A stretch of 64,000 nucleotides of DNA from JAMXLO01 sp963832895 (GTDB lineage: Bacteria; Pseudomonadota; Alphaproteobacteria; Acetobacterales; Acetobacteraceae). The stretch is from assembly GCA_963832895.1 (NCBI GenBank), contig CAWHVQ010000003.1, positions 248,001-312,000 of the forward strand, read 5' to 3'. Below the pieces are notes generated by a model. That model saw nothing but the letters and a program-made list of their open reading frames with translations, ran no database searches and was not told where the DNA came from. Below, piece by piece: positions 50,299-59,370 of the stretch. How positions within the stretch are numbered: the first letter of the stretch is position 1; the number at the start of each line of letters is the position of its first letter. Made by a program: the position numbers and the translations under genes.

Positions 50299-53058
50299 TC
50301 ATGCTGCTACCTGCGAGCCGCTGCATACCGAGACCCAGCGGCTGCCGTCGTAGAAGACTTCGACGCCGGTACCGGCACCTGTGTTTTCATTTGGTTTGCG
50401 GCCATTGCTGGTAAAGGCTTTTGCTCCGGCGCCCGGAGAGGCGGGCAGTGTCGACACCGTGTACGACGGGAGCACGAGAGGACCGGAAAAGTGCGGGTTC
50501 ACCGCATTCGTGCGGAATACTTCGTGCCAAGCCGACGTGCCGTCTGACACGACGTGATAGCGATCGTTGGGGCGCAGCGTAACGGGGCCGTTGTCGATAG
50601 TGTCGCTGCCTGTCACCGTTATGTTCACATTGGCCAAGCCGAGCGCTGAGAACGTGAATCCGGTACCGGCTGCGACGCTGTTCGCTGCCGGCAGTGTAAT
50701 CGCGTAAGGCGAGCCGCCAATCAGAAAGACGATATTGCCAGACATGTAGTTTGGCAGCGTGGCGCTACTGGCATAGACGGTCTGCCAGCCGACAGCGATT
50801 CCCTTGCCAACCGCATAGGAGAGTGCTCCCTGGTTCCAGCGAAGTGTGTTCGTGATGCTGTCGTATGCGAGCCAATATGTGTTGGTGGGCTCAAAGGCGA
50901 TCGCGTGCCCAGCGGCCATGCGGATCGCTGCCGCCCCCGCCATCTGTTGGGCGCCGGTGGTGTCGAGCACCGATGTCGAGAATGGCACATTGACGTTGAA
51001 GACCCGATAGGCATGACCTGTGCATCCCGCGTCCAGATAGACGCCGATGATCGTGCTGACCTCGACGGGCGCACCTGACGTGCTGTGCTGTCCGATAACC
51101 AGAGACTGGATCTGACGCTGGCCGCCGTCGTCGGGACCGTTGCCGAACCAGTCCATCTCTATGGTTATTGAAGAAGCCGCCATGCTGGATGCCTGGCCGG
51201 TGATGTCTCGGTATTCGAGGCACGCGGCCCATAGATTGGGCTGCGGCAGCGCCTTGCCTGACGAATCCAGGCCGACATTTTGCCTGATCGTCTGCACGTA
51301 GCGCCCGACATGCTCGGCTGCAGGAGCACCGCTCGGAGTTTGTGTGCCGCACCATAATAATCTGTCGATGCCACCCCAGACGAAATTGCTGGGGCTGTTG
51401 TATATGATCGTGTCATTGCGGGTGTTCGCGATGACCGCACCGCCGGTTGGTCCGCCGCTGTGGTTGACGATGTAGGACGAATGGGCCACCGCGAAGTCTG
51501 TGGGCTGGGACCCGTTCTGCGAGACTTCGACGCTGGCTGAACTGTTTCCAACGACGATTCCCGGCAAATAGTTGCTTGCTGGGCTGCCACCACCTGGAAT
51601 GGCATCCGCAAGCGGCGTGCCGTCGGGCAGCAAAGTGCCGTCGACGATCCACTTGACCCGCTTGGTCAGGGGGATACCCCAACTGGGCGGAGGCTCCAGC
51701 ACCGTGACGCCGTTTGGCACGTGGATGACCGACCCTGCCGCGGCTGCTTGATAGGCCGCCGCGAATGCGGCGGTGTCGTCCGCGACTCCATTGAGCTTCG
51801 CGTTGTAGGGGGCCGAGCGAACATTGATGATGCCGGTGCTGCCCCCACTGGCGGAATCCACGTAGCCCTTGGTCGCCGCCTGCAGGGCCGATGCGGGATT
51901 GCCTGCCAGGGTCAGCGCGCCGGTAAGTGTGCCACCGGCGATGGGAAGGGCCGAGGCGACCTGGCCATCAACGTACTGTTTCGGCGCCGCCTGGAGCGGT
52001 AGGGTAGGGCTGGATGGCAGCGACAGAGGGCCCGTGAGGGTGCCACCGCTGATTGGCAACGATACCGCCGCCTGCGCATCTACATAGTGCTTGGTGGCTG
52101 CCTGCATCGACAACGTGGGGTCAGCTGCCAAAGTGAGGACGCCGGTGAGTGTGCCGCCGGCCTTGGGTAATGCGCCGCCTACCTGGGTATCGACGTATCC
52201 TTTCGTCGCAGCCTGCAACGGCGCTGTCGGATCCGCAGCGAGTACTAGCGCGCCAGTAAGTGTGTCGCCGGTGCGCAGCACACGCTTATCGGCGTACTGC
52301 TTTGTCGCCGCCTGCAGCGAAGTTGCAGGATCGGCTGACAACGTCAAAGCGCCGGTGAGCGTTCCACCGGTTCGGGGTACCGAAGTGGCGACCTGCCCAT
52401 CAACGTATTCCTTGGTGGCCGCCTGCAGGGACGTCGTGGGATCGGCGGCCAGGGTCAGTGCGCCCGATAGAATGCCACCTGTCTTAGGTACTGCTGTCGC
52501 GATCTGCGCATCCACGTACCGCTTCGTTGCTGCCTGCTGCGACGTCGAGGGATCGGCGGCCAGCGTCAGTGCACCGGTCAGCGCACCGCCTGCCAGCGGT
52601 AGGGTATTGGCGGCAAGGTCACCGAGTTGGATTGGCGACTTATCGCCGGTCGGCGTCACCAGAAGATGGCTGATATCGACGTTGGCAATACCGCCGAGGC
52701 CGCTCATGAACTGACTGTAGCTCACGGCGGTGTTGCTGCCGGCTTGCCCAAGCGGAACGAGGTCGCCACCGGCCGGAACCGTGCCAGCGGGCAGCGATGC
52801 CACGTTAAAGGGGGTGGCATTGGCCGACAGACCACCATTGATCAGGGTGAGATTGGCGCCGATGATGATCTGCTCGGGTATGCCCGTGCCGCCGCTGATA
52901 CGGCCCAGCAGCGTTCCAGAGCTGATCGCAAGCTGCGGTTGGACGCCTGCCAGTACTTGGGCCCGGGTCACCTTGCGAGCGATGCCGCTTTGGCTGACCA
53001 GTAGCTCGTCGGTGTCGGACGCTGCCGTGGCGGGCGCGAGCTGATCGATTGTAGGCAT
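50299..53058 (-). CDS. Large phage tail fibre with tandem repeats and pectate-lyase-like beta-helix region
   Basis: This 919-residue fibre starts with the docking module shared with the next gene (MPTIDQLAPATAASDTDELL). At residues 153-402 come seven tandem ~34-residue units of the form GGxLTGxLTL-ADP-QAATKxYVD, a known phage fibre shaft repeat. From about 410 a pectate-lyase-like beta-helix begins (NGVADDTAAFAAAYQAAAAG). The C terminus (AFTSNGRKPNEN, GVEVFYDGSRW) matches a common fibre-tip ending. It probably recognises or degrades surface glycans. The 96 bp between it and the IS element is non-coding now. Confidence 0.88.
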   Translation of the reverse strand: MPTIDQLAPATAASDTDELLVSQSGIARKVTRAQVLAGVQPQLAISSGTLLGRISGGTGIPEQIIIGANLTLINGGLSANATPFNVASLPAGTVPAGGDLVPLGQAGSNTAVSYSQFMSGLGGIANVDISHLLVTPTGDKSPIQLGDLAANTLPLAGGALTGALTLAADPSTSQQAATKRYVDAQIATAVPKTGGILSGALTLAADPTTSLQAATKEYVDGQVATSVPRTGGTLTGALTLSADPATSLQAATKQYADKRVLRTGDTLTGALVLAADPTAPLQAATKGYVDTQVGGALPKAGGTLTGVLTLAADPTLSMQAATKHYVDAQAAVSLPISGGTLTGPLSLPSSPTLPLQAAPKQYVDGQVASALPIAGGTLTGALTLAGNPASALQAATKGYVDSASGGSTGIINVRSAPYNAKLNGVADDTAAFAAAYQAAAAGSVIHVPNGVTVLEPPPSWGIPLTKRVKWIVDGTLLPDGTPLADAIPGGGSPASNYLPGIVVGNSSASVEVSQNGSQPTDFAVAHSSYIVNHSGGPTGGAVIANTRNDTIIYNSPSNFVWGGIDRLLWCGTQTPSGAPAAEHVGRYVQTIRQNVGLDSSGKALPQPNLWAACLEYRDITGQASSMAASSITIEMDWFGNGPDDGGQRQIQSLVIGQHSTSGAPVEVSTIIGVYLDAGCTGHAYRVFNVNVPFSTSVLDTTGAQQMAGAAAIRMAAGHAIAFEPTNTYWLAYDSITNTLRWNQGALSYAVGKGIAVGWQTVYASSATLPNYMSGNIVFLIGGSPYAITLPAANSVAAGTGFTFSALGLANVNITVTGSDTIDNGPVTLRPNDRYHVVSDGTSAWHEVFRTNAVNPHFSGPLVLPSYTVSTLPASPGAGAKAFTSNGRKPNENTGAGTGVEVFYDGSRWVSVCSGSQVAA
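51853..52602 (-). repeat. Seven tandem coding repeats of the tail-fibre shaft
   Basis: About 105 bp per unit, encoding QAATKxYVD and GGxLTGxLTL in alternation. Units vary (for example QAATKQYADKRV in unit 3 is shortened), so they are old and diverged rather than freshly duplicated. Such repeats allow shaft length change by recombination. Confidence 0.85.
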
Positions 53059-53203
53059 GATCGAGACGACCTCTCAGCGGCGCGGTCACAGGATCGCGCA
53101 GGCTGTAGCGGGTTGTGGCAGGCCCGGTGCTACGTTGTGAGAACCGGATTGAAGTTGACCCGGTTTCGTGGACACCGGACCGTTTGCGTTCAAGGAGTCC
53201 ACG

Positions 53204-53518
53204 ATGGCCAAGACAAGATTGCCCTATGCACCTGAGTTCCGCGGCCAAATGGTAGAACTGGTGCGTGCTGGCCGTACGCCGGAGGAGCTGGCGTCGGAGT
53301 TTGAACCGACGGCACAGTCGATCAGGAACTGGGTTGCGCAGTCCGAGCGCAATGCTGGGCGTGGCGACGGCGGCCTGACAACATCGGAGCGCGAGGAGCT
53401 CAACCGACTGAGGCGTGAGAACCGTCAACTCCGAGTTGAGCGTGGGATCCTCTCAAAGGCGGCGGCCTGGTTCGCTCGGGAGACGAACGCGATCCCTGCG
53501 AAGGGTTCCGGTTCGTGA
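53204..53518 (+). CDS. IS3-family transposase OrfA
   Basis: This 104-residue DNA-binding half has a helix-turn-helix (YAPEFRGQMVELVRAGRTPE, SEFEPTAQSIRNWVAQSE). A leucine zipper follows (EELNRLRRENRQLRVERGIL) and a WFARET end, as usual for the family. It overlaps orfB by 4 bp (GTGA), and orfB is in the -1 frame. I see no A6G-like slippery run at the junction, so coupling by reinitiation may act instead of, or with, frameshifting. Confidence 0.93.
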   Translation: MAKTRLPYAPEFRGQMVELVRAGRTPEELASEFEPTAQSIRNWVAQSERNAGRGDGGLTTSEREELNRLRRENRQLRVERGILSKAAAWFARETNAIPAKGSGS

Positions 53519-54570
53519 GCGATCACCAGGCGAGTTACCCGATCGTCACCATGTGCAGGCTGCTGGGTGTCTCCTCTAGCGGCTACTACGCGTGGGCGAA
53601 GCGGCGGCCATCGCGGCGGGCAGAGACAGACGCTGCACTGATCGCGGAGATCCGTGTGGCGCACGGAGCCTCGCACGGTACCTACGGTGCGCCACGCATC
53701 CATGCCGAGCTTGCGGCCAACGGCATTCAGGTTGGCCGCAAACGCGTCGCGCGGTTGATGTCGCGAGCCGGTCTTGCCGGTGTGTGTCGCCGCAAGTTCG
53801 TCGTCACCACTCTCAAGAGCGACAGCCGTCAGGCACCAGACCTGGTCGAGCGCAATTTCACGGCGGAAGCGCCTGATCGGCTGTGGGTCGCCGATATCAC
53901 CTATATTCCGACATGGGCGGGCTTTCTCTATCTCGCTGTCGTGCTCGATGCGTACAGTCGCCGCATCGTCGGCTGGTCGATGGGTACCACGCTCGCCACG
54001 CAACTGGTGCTTGACGCTCTGAACATGGCACTGATGACGCGGCAGGCCAGGGGCGTGATCCATCACTCCGACCAAGGCTCGCAATACACCTCGATCGAGT
54101 TCGGCCACCGCTGCCGGGACGCCGGCGTGCGCCCCTCGATGGGTTCGGTCGGCGACGCATACGACAATGCCATGTGCGAGAGCTTCTTCGCCACGCTCGA
54201 ATGCGAGCTTCTCGATCGCTGCCGGTTCAAGACACAGGCCGAAGCGCGCAATGCCACCTTCGCGTTCATCGAAGGTTTCTACAATCGGCGGCGACGCCAT
54301 TCCTCGATCGGATATCTCTCACCAATCAACTACGAGCGCCGGCATCACGCGCTGGCGGTCGATCCCGACGCGCACCAGCCTGCCGTCGTGCTCGCGACCG
54401 TCAAGGACAAGCCCCCCGGGCGGCCGCAAGATGCGGCCGTCCTTGACCGCCGCTGCGCGCCACGGCCGCATCATCCTGCGGGTCGGGGCGGAAGAATGGC
54501 TCCGCCAGGGGCCGAACCAAAGAATGTCTCGAAAGCCGACGCCAACATGCCGTCAGATCAGATAGCATGA
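53515..54570 (+). CDS. IS3-family transposase OrfB, DDE integrase core
   Basis: This is the catalytic half of the transposase. An HTH_21-like start (HGASHGTYGAPRIHAELAAN) leads to a retroviral-integrase fold with the triad Asp127 (WVADITY), Asp186 (IHHSDQGSQYTS) and Glu222 (NAMCESFFATLE). The C terminus RRRRHSSIGYLSPINYE is typical. At 351 residues it is longer than the usual ~280-300; the extra tail is Pro/Arg-rich and runs almost to the right inverted repeat. The element appears intact and possibly active. Confidence 0.93.
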   Translation: MSDHQASYPIVTMCRLLGVSSSGYYAWAKRRPSRRAETDAALIAEIRVAHGASHGTYGAPRIHAELAANGIQVGRKRVARLMSRAGLAGVCRRKFVVTTLKSDSRQAPDLVERNFTAEAPDRLWVADITYIPTWAGFLYLAVVLDAYSRRIVGWSMGTTLATQLVLDALNMALMTRQARGVIHHSDQGSQYTSIEFGHRCRDAGVRPSMGSVGDAYDNAMCESFFATLECELLDRCRFKTQAEARNATFAFIEGFYNRRRRHSSIGYLSPINYERRHHALAVDPDAHQPAVVLATVKDKPPGRPQDAAVLDRRCAPRPHHPAGRGGRMAPPGAEPKNVSKADANMPSDQIA

Positions 54571-55076
54571 CCCCAAGCTCTCACCCCTCCACGAAACCGG
54601 GGCAAGTCCAGATTGCCATTCTGGTCGGTTAGCACGACCCCGGTGTCGGTGATCAAAGCGTTGGGTGGAATTGGAGGCACCGACAGATAGAGCACGGGCA
54701 GCAGAATGGTGCGATTAATTGTGCGGCCATTCACCGTGGTGATTACGAGGTTCACTGTATAGATCGTCCCTGGCTGACCGCCGGACAACCACACAATCGC
54801 CAACGCGCCGTCAGTCGTCGCGCTGTTCAGAACGAGGTCGCCGGGGTTCGCCGGTTCAATCGTCGCATCGAGTGTCGCGATGGCATCACCATCGTTGCCG
54901 ACCAACGCCGGTGATATGTCGAACTGGTAATCCAGAACATCGGCGGGGTCCTTCGTCGGCCAGTTGAGTGGTGGCGGAGCCATCGCCGTTGAGCCGCGCG
55001 GTACCGGGATGAACGAATCGAGCACGACAGTCCGTGCGTTGCTGGGTTTCCAGACGTGGGTTGCCGGAGTGGGCAT
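54558..55076 (-). CDS. Phage fibre-tail adaptor-like protein, C terminus altered by IS insertion
   Basis: This 172-residue structural protein has MAPPPLNWPTKDPADVLDYQ and a beta-sandwich pattern VWLSGGQPGTIYTVNL with TVNGRTINRTILLPV, typical of small phage adaptor proteins joining tail and fibre. The last 15 residues after NGNLD are encoded by the IS end. Removing the IS and one AGT copy restores a short natural ending, FNPVLTT then a stop at 53129-53131 on the far side, giving about 164 residues. The protein may still work. Confidence 0.75.
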   Translation of the reverse strand: MPTPATHVWKPSNARTVVLDSFIPVPRGSTAMAPPPLNWPTKDPADVLDYQFDISPALVGNDGDAIATLDATIEPANPGDLVLNSATTDGALAIVWLSGGQPGTIYTVNLVITTVNGRTINRTILLPVLYLSVPPIPPNALITDTGVVLTDQNGNLDLPRFRGGVRAWGHAI

Positions 55077-55103
55077 GCCAGGCTCCTGATCGGAGTACCG
55101 TGT

Positions 55104-55370
55104 TCAACTCTTGCCGGATAATTTCGTAAGCTGCGTACTGAGGGCCTCGAGCTGAGCTCGAAGCTCGGGGATAGTCGGAACCGATGCGATCGCCGGCGGC
55201 GGAGATGGTGGCGTGAATTTCGTGCCATCAAAATGCCAACCCTCGCCAACGTTTGGCTGCGACGAGATGTCGATCCAGAGCAGTGCGTGATTGAACATGC
55301 TTGTGATGTTCCCGTCAGTCTTCAGCAACTCGGCGATGAGACCGTTCTGAATGCGGGCATAAGTCTTCAT
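55104..55370 (-). CDS. Small phage tail protein of unknown function
   Basis: This 88-residue protein begins MKTYARIQNGLIAELLKTDG and ends with a predicted coiled helix (IPELRAQLEALSTQLTKLSG). A middle part (GWHFDGTKFTPPSPPP) resembles the N-terminal region of tail-fibre assembly or fibre-connector proteins (query/GWxxDG motif). The start at 55370 fits the 8-bp distance to the upstream gene stop. Role unknown. Confidence 0.7.
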   Translation of the reverse strand: MKTYARIQNGLIAELLKTDGNITSMFNHALLWIDISSQPNVGEGWHFDGTKFTPPSPPPAIASVPTIPELRAQLEALSTQLTKLSGKS

Positions 55371-55378
55371 TTCTATTC

Positions 55379-56632
55379 CTACCATCTGACGACGACGAGC
55401 CCGGACGCTCCTGGTGCGCCACTGTACGATGTTGCGCTGTTCGCTCCGGTACCTGCGCCAGACGCGCCGCCACCGGGGGTGATGCCCTGGACGCCCCAAG
55501 TTCCGCTGTTCTGGGAGCCGCCCATGGGTGCGGCACCGCCGAGCCCTCCTTGGTTCAACACTCCAGCCTGGCCCGCCGAACCCATGATGTTGACGTCACC
55601 CGCAAAGCCATTGCCGGCGGGCGTGGCGCCATTCTGGGGACTTCCCACGCTGGCCAATGGGTTCAGGCTGCCACCCGTCGCGCTGACATAGGTACCGAAG
55701 CTGGACGTTCCGCCTGCCGAGGGTGCCGCTCCGCTGGTATTCCCGGCAGCGCCGCCACCGCCGACGGTCACCGGAATTGTCTGACCCGCCACAAGAGGGG
55801 TGACGCGCTTGCGCGCATAGCCGCCGCCAGAGCCGCCACCGCTGGGTATACTGCCGTACGAGGCATAGGTTCCCGATCCGCCGCCCCAGATTTCCACTTC
55901 AACCTGTGAGACGCCGGCCGGTACAGTGAAGGTGCCGCTGCTGGGATATGTCTGCACCGCCGACGCAAAGCCGGGGCGCAACGTTGGAAGCTTGAAGGGC
56001 AGAAACGGCGCGGCGATCAATTGAGCAATGCTCGCCGCACCGATTGCAGTTTGCCCGTATGAAACAGTAACAACGTACAAACCCACCCAGCCACTGTCGA
56101 CTGGCGGGGTGGTTTGTGAGCCGGCATTTGCGGGGGCACCTGCCTTGAGCTGGAGTTGCACCCGTTGGACCCGGCAGGTGTTTTGCGCAACGCCTGAATT
56201 GTTTGGGCCGCTATAAGGTTGCGCCGGATTTGCTGCATTGTAGTAGGGAAGGACCACCGGGTTCGTATCGCTCTCCAGCAGCGCTGCCTGGATCAGGTAG
56301 TTGATCGATTGACCGGACGTGGCCGGCGCAGTGAGTGTGAATGATGTGGCGGTGAGATTGATACCTAGCTTCACCAGCGGGTCACTTGTGTCGGCAGGCA
56401 GGGATCCGTAATCGAGCGTATCAACAATCGACAATTGGATTATGCTTCCCGGGCCCACCGTCACAGCCAGCGAACCCGGTATCGTCGGCACACAGCCAAG
56501 TCCGTCGACGACAATGCTACTGCCGAGCACTGCCTGAGCGAGATACCCTAGCGCGACCATGGTGTTCCGATTGGTATTGAGAACGTCGGTATCAAGCGGA
56601 ATGCTTCCGGGGTAAACCAGGATTCTGTCCAT
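55379..56632 (-). CDS. Glycine-rich phage tail protein
   Basis: This 417-residue protein starts MDRILVYPGSIPLDTDVLNT and has a baseplate-type beta-rich first half. From about residue 240 (GTFTVPAGVSQVEVEIWGGG) there is a glycine-rich domain with many GGG/GAGG runs to the C terminus, such as polyglycine tip domains of phage adhesins. It ends GLVVVRW, a common C terminus of this domain class. Probably a receptor-binding or tail-tip component. Confidence 0.8.
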   Translation of the reverse strand: MDRILVYPGSIPLDTDVLNTNRNTMVALGYLAQAVLGSSIVVDGLGCVPTIPGSLAVTVGPGSIIQLSIVDTLDYGSLPADTSDPLVKLGINLTATSFTLTAPATSGQSINYLIQAALLESDTNPVVLPYYNAANPAQPYSGPNNSGVAQNTCRVQRVQLQLKAGAPANAGSQTTPPVDSGWVGLYVVTVSYGQTAIGAASIAQLIAAPFLPFKLPTLRPGFASAVQTYPSSGTFTVPAGVSQVEVEIWGGGSGTYASYGSIPSGGGSGGGYARKRVTPLVAGQTIPVTVGGGGAAGNTSGAAPSAGGTSSFGTYVSATGGSLNPLASVGSPQNGATPAGNGFAGDVNIMGSAGQAGVLNQGGLGGAAPMGGSQNSGTWGVQGITPGGGASGAGTGANSATSYSGAPGASGLVVVRW

Positions 56633-56662
56633 GAGTCCCTCTTGGCTGATCGTGGCATCAGC

Positions 56663-57337
56663 TCAGTTTGTGATCCTGGTCCAACCGATGGCGGCGACCG
56701 GCAGCACGTCGGCAACAGCCGCATAGATGTCGGCATCGGTCACCTGGCCCTGCACCATCGCCAGGCTGGCGTATTCAATTGTGCCTTGGCCATAGCCTCC
56801 AGCCTGTGTGCTCCAACCGAACACGGTGGCGATCCCGCTGCCGAGTGGACGGTAAGCCGTGATGAAACACTGAAATGGCAGCTCGAGACTGCCCCAACCC
56901 CCGGCGCTGCAGTAGCCGATCCCGCCCCCCGCACCGTTCAGCGACGTGTAGCCGCCTGTATCGGTTGATCGGGCGGGTTCGAACACGACTGGCGCACGCC
57001 CGGTCAGGTCCTGCAGCACCGAGACGATGGCACCCCGTGTTCCGCGTTCGCGGAACAGTTCGCGCTGAATGCGGCCGCGGAATGCGTCATCGCTTTGAGG
57101 AACTCGTCTGACCAGCCGGTTGCCGAAGAAGTCGGACGCGATGATGTCCAGCCAGATATCGGTTGCCGTGGCGATACGGGTCTGTGCCTTCACGTATTGC
57201 AGCAGTTGGTAAGTCCAGCTCCAGCCGGACGCGAGGCCGCTCAACAGGCCCGCCAGCACGGGAGCGTCGTCCGGAAACCAGCGCGCCGGCAAAACAGTAC
57301 GCAGCCGCGCCACCATATCCTGTTGATCGCCCGTCAC
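56663..57337 (-). CDS. Phage tail protein I-like baseplate component (gpI)
   Basis: This 224-residue baseplate protein has QDMVARLRTVLPARWFPDDA, DIWLDIIASDFFGNRLVRR and DDAFRGRIQRELFRERGTRG, then VLQDLTGRAPVVFEP. These are the marks of the P2 gpI/Mu gp48-type family that links gpJ to the fibres. It lies directly after gpJ (1-bp gap), as in P2-like tails. Confidence 0.82.
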   Translation of the reverse strand: MTGDQQDMVARLRTVLPARWFPDDAPVLAGLLSGLASGWSWTYQLLQYVKAQTRIATATDIWLDIIASDFFGNRLVRRVPQSDDAFRGRIQRELFRERGTRGAIVSVLQDLTGRAPVVFEPARSTDTGGYTSLNGAGGGIGYCSAGGWGSLELPFQCFITAYRPLGSGIATVFGWSTQAGGYGQGTIEYASLAMVQGQVTDADIYAAVADVLPVAAIGWTRITN

Positions 57338-57338
57338 T

Positions 57339-58465
57339 TCAGTTCACCGCGATTACGCCGGCCTTGACAACACCCGTGATGGGGACCGTCAGGTCGCTCG
57401 CACTGCCGTTCGTCAGCACAGCGCTGACATTGACCACCGCCGGACTTGCGGAATAGGCGATCTGTGCCAGCTTGGTCAGCGGGAGACACGCCCCGATGGG
57501 CAGGCTGTTGATGTAGGCGCCTATGGCGGTCCCGACCAGGGCCTGGATCGGTGCCTTGATCGTTCCGTTGGAGGCGGTGATGGTAAGAGACACGCCGGCG
57601 GTGAGCACCGTGGGCGGCTGCACGCTGAAGATTGATCCTACCGGCCGCACCGCATCGACTGCTGATTGTACCGTGGACAGCAATGCGGTCGACGGACTGC
57701 CGGAACCGTCGTCGACCGTCACAACGAAGCAGCCCATGTGCGGCTGACCTGACGGGTCAATATTCTCCTGGACTGCATAGTTCAGTCCCTGCTGAATGCT
57801 GCTGATGGCATAGCCCACAGCAAGCAGTGTCGCACGCGACCGGGTTGCGATGAAATTGCTGAAGCGGCCTCTGAGTGCATCATCAGACTCGGCATCCAAT
57901 CCGTTCTGGAACCCGCACGCATTGTTGACCGAGTCAATGCCAGGGATGGCCGATGCCAGCAGGGTGATCGTGCCGGCCTGCACGTTGCCGGCGCTCCCTG
58001 GAGTTTGCGCGATCACCGGCACATCAAGCGAGGCGATGCCTCCGGCGACGACATATCCGTTGCTGGTTACCGACCATGATGCTTGCGACGTGTCTGCAGT
58101 TACCATGAATGTCTGTGTACCGTCCGCGGTTCGAACCATTGCGCCTACCGGGATCAACGCGGACACCGTCGCGGTGAATCGCGTGAACGTCACGATGCCA
58201 ATGGACCCCACGGCAGGCAGGCGGGTCAGCGTCAGATCGGCCATCCAGCTGTCGAGATCGTCACCGCTGCTGGTGGCCGCGCGCGTTGTGCGCAGGACGA
58301 GCAATATGAGCCACTGCATCCACAGGCCGATCGAGGCATTTGCCTCCAGGTACCTGCGCGCAGAGTTGAGCCCACGGTCAGATCGAGAAGCTGTGCCGCC
58401 GACGCTTGGACGGCGGCTGCCATAGACTGCACCATCGTATCGAAAGTACGGAGTGAAAGTTGCAT
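57339..58465 (-). pseudogene. Baseplate J-like protein (gpJ), frameshift near the N terminus
   Basis: This is a baseplate wedge protein. The start is in one frame (MQLSLRTFDTMVQSMAAAVQ, LLDLTVGSTLRA). The rest is in another frame displaced by two bases: LEANASIGLWMQWLILLVLR, DLDSWMADLTLTRLP, GSAGNVQAGTITLL, then ESDDALRGRF with AVDAVRPVGS. The break lies at about 58349-58361 on GCGCGCAGGTACC. A one-base deletion or two-base insertion explains it. Translation could instead begin inside the second frame, losing ~45 residues. Without gpJ a contractile baseplate should not assemble. Confidence 0.82.
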
Positions 58466-58468
58466 AAT

Positions 58469-58846
58469 CTAGCCCGAGATTGACAAGGTGAGCACTTGAG
58501 TTTGGCTGTTCTCGGCGTCGACGTAGCGTACATATACATAGACCGTCCCGGATGCGCCGCCGGGCGTGGCCTGTACATCGATCAACGGCTCAGGTAGGCG
58601 CGCAACCGCTGCCTCCTTGAAGATCTGGCTGCGGATGACGGCCCTGATCTGCAGAGTATTGGCAGGCTGACCGACGAAACGAGCCAGGCCCGCGCCGTAA
58701 TCGAGCTGCCAGATATAGTCGCCCGGATTGGTGAGCAGTCGACGCAGCACACGCTGCTGGCCGAGCGATGAGCCGTCTGCTGTGCTGATGTCACCGGTGG
58801 CACCGATGGCCAGGTCGGATCCCCATTGATGCGATAAGTCGGCCAC
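58469..58846 (-). CDS. Baseplate wedge protein, gpW/gp25 family
   Basis: This 125-residue lysozyme-like-fold wedge protein reads WGSDLAIGATGDISTADGSS, GQQRVLRRLLTNPGDYIWQL and DYGAGLARFVGQPANTLQIR, the hallmark of T4 gp25/P2 gpW. It nucleates sheath assembly on the baseplate. It sits 3 bp before gpJ and 5 bp after gpV. Confidence 0.9.
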   Translation of the reverse strand: MADLSHQWGSDLAIGATGDISTADGSSLGQQRVLRRLLTNPGDYIWQLDYGAGLARFVGQPANTLQIRAVIRSQIFKEAAVARLPEPLIDVQATPGGASGTVYVYVRYVDAENSQTQVLTLSISG

Positions 58847-58851
58847 GATCC

Positions 58852-59367
58852 TCAGTCCGGTTGATTGGCAACTGTCGTTGTGCCGCCACGGGAATCGGTA
58901 TGTATGTGAGCATCGTAATGACCGCGCAGACGCGACAGCGATCCGCTCTGATCGTAGACGTCTCCAGCGACGTGCAGATCGCCGTGCATCTGGATCGTTC
59001 CGTCATTTTGCAATTTGATGAAGCTGCCCGAGCTGTGAATAAGCCAGAGTTCGCCGACCGGCGTGGCGGGTGGGGTCTGTGTGGTCGAGAATGCGCGTCC
59101 AATGATGACTCCGTGTTCGGCGTTACCCTCCTGCGCAAGAACCAGTACCTGATCACCAGGAGACGGTGGACTCCATAGACCCCATCCGGCACCGATCCAG
59201 GGCGAAAGGATAGGCAGCCAACCGCTAAGCACGCCTTCGGGCTGCAGAGTTACCCGCGCCGTGGCGGCTGGTGCATTTACCGAGGTCACCGTGGCGAAGC
59301 GCGGCTGACTGCTGCCTTGGTCGAGAGCTCCAGCGTGCTGCTTGATGATGTTGAACAGCCGCTCCAT
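58852..59367 (-). CDS. Baseplate spike protein, gpV family
   Basis: This 171-residue membrane-piercing spike has an N-terminal OB-fold (QPRFATVTSVNAPAATARVT, WLPILSPWIGAGWGLWSPPS, GDQVLVLAQEGNAEHGVIIG). A short beta-helix follows (GTIQMHGDLHVAGDVYDQSG) and a C-terminal HIH at 154-156 followed by DSRGGTTT. In P2 gpV and related spikes such an HxH at the apex binds an iron ion. Length and order agree with P2-like tails. Confidence 0.9.
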   Translation of the reverse strand: MERLFNIIKQHAGALDQGSSQPRFATVTSVNAPAATARVTLQPEGVLSGWLPILSPWIGAGWGLWSPPSPGDQVLVLAQEGNAEHGVIIGRAFSTTQTPPATPVGELWLIHSSGSFIKLQNDGTIQMHGDLHVAGDVYDQSGSLSRLRGHYDAHIHTDSRGGTTTVANQPD

Positions 59368-59370
59368 TGG

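Larger units (their letters stand above)
53155..54604 (+). mobile_element. IS3-family insertion sequence, complete with inverted repeats and 3-bp target duplication
   Basis: The left end TGACCCGGTTTCGTGGA and the right end (reverse complement) TGCCCCGGTTTCGTGGA match at 16 of 17 positions and give TG...CA termini. AGT is present directly before (53152-53154) and after (54605-54607). The 1450-bp element carries orfA and orfB on the plus strand, opposite to the surrounding phage genes. It sits in the 3' end of the fibre-adaptor gene. Confidence 0.92.

Noticed and set aside
51853..52602. Regular ~105-bp repeats that might be mistaken for a CRISPR array
   Set aside because: Units are coding, diverged and in-frame within a tail fibre; spacers and near-identical direct repeats are absent.
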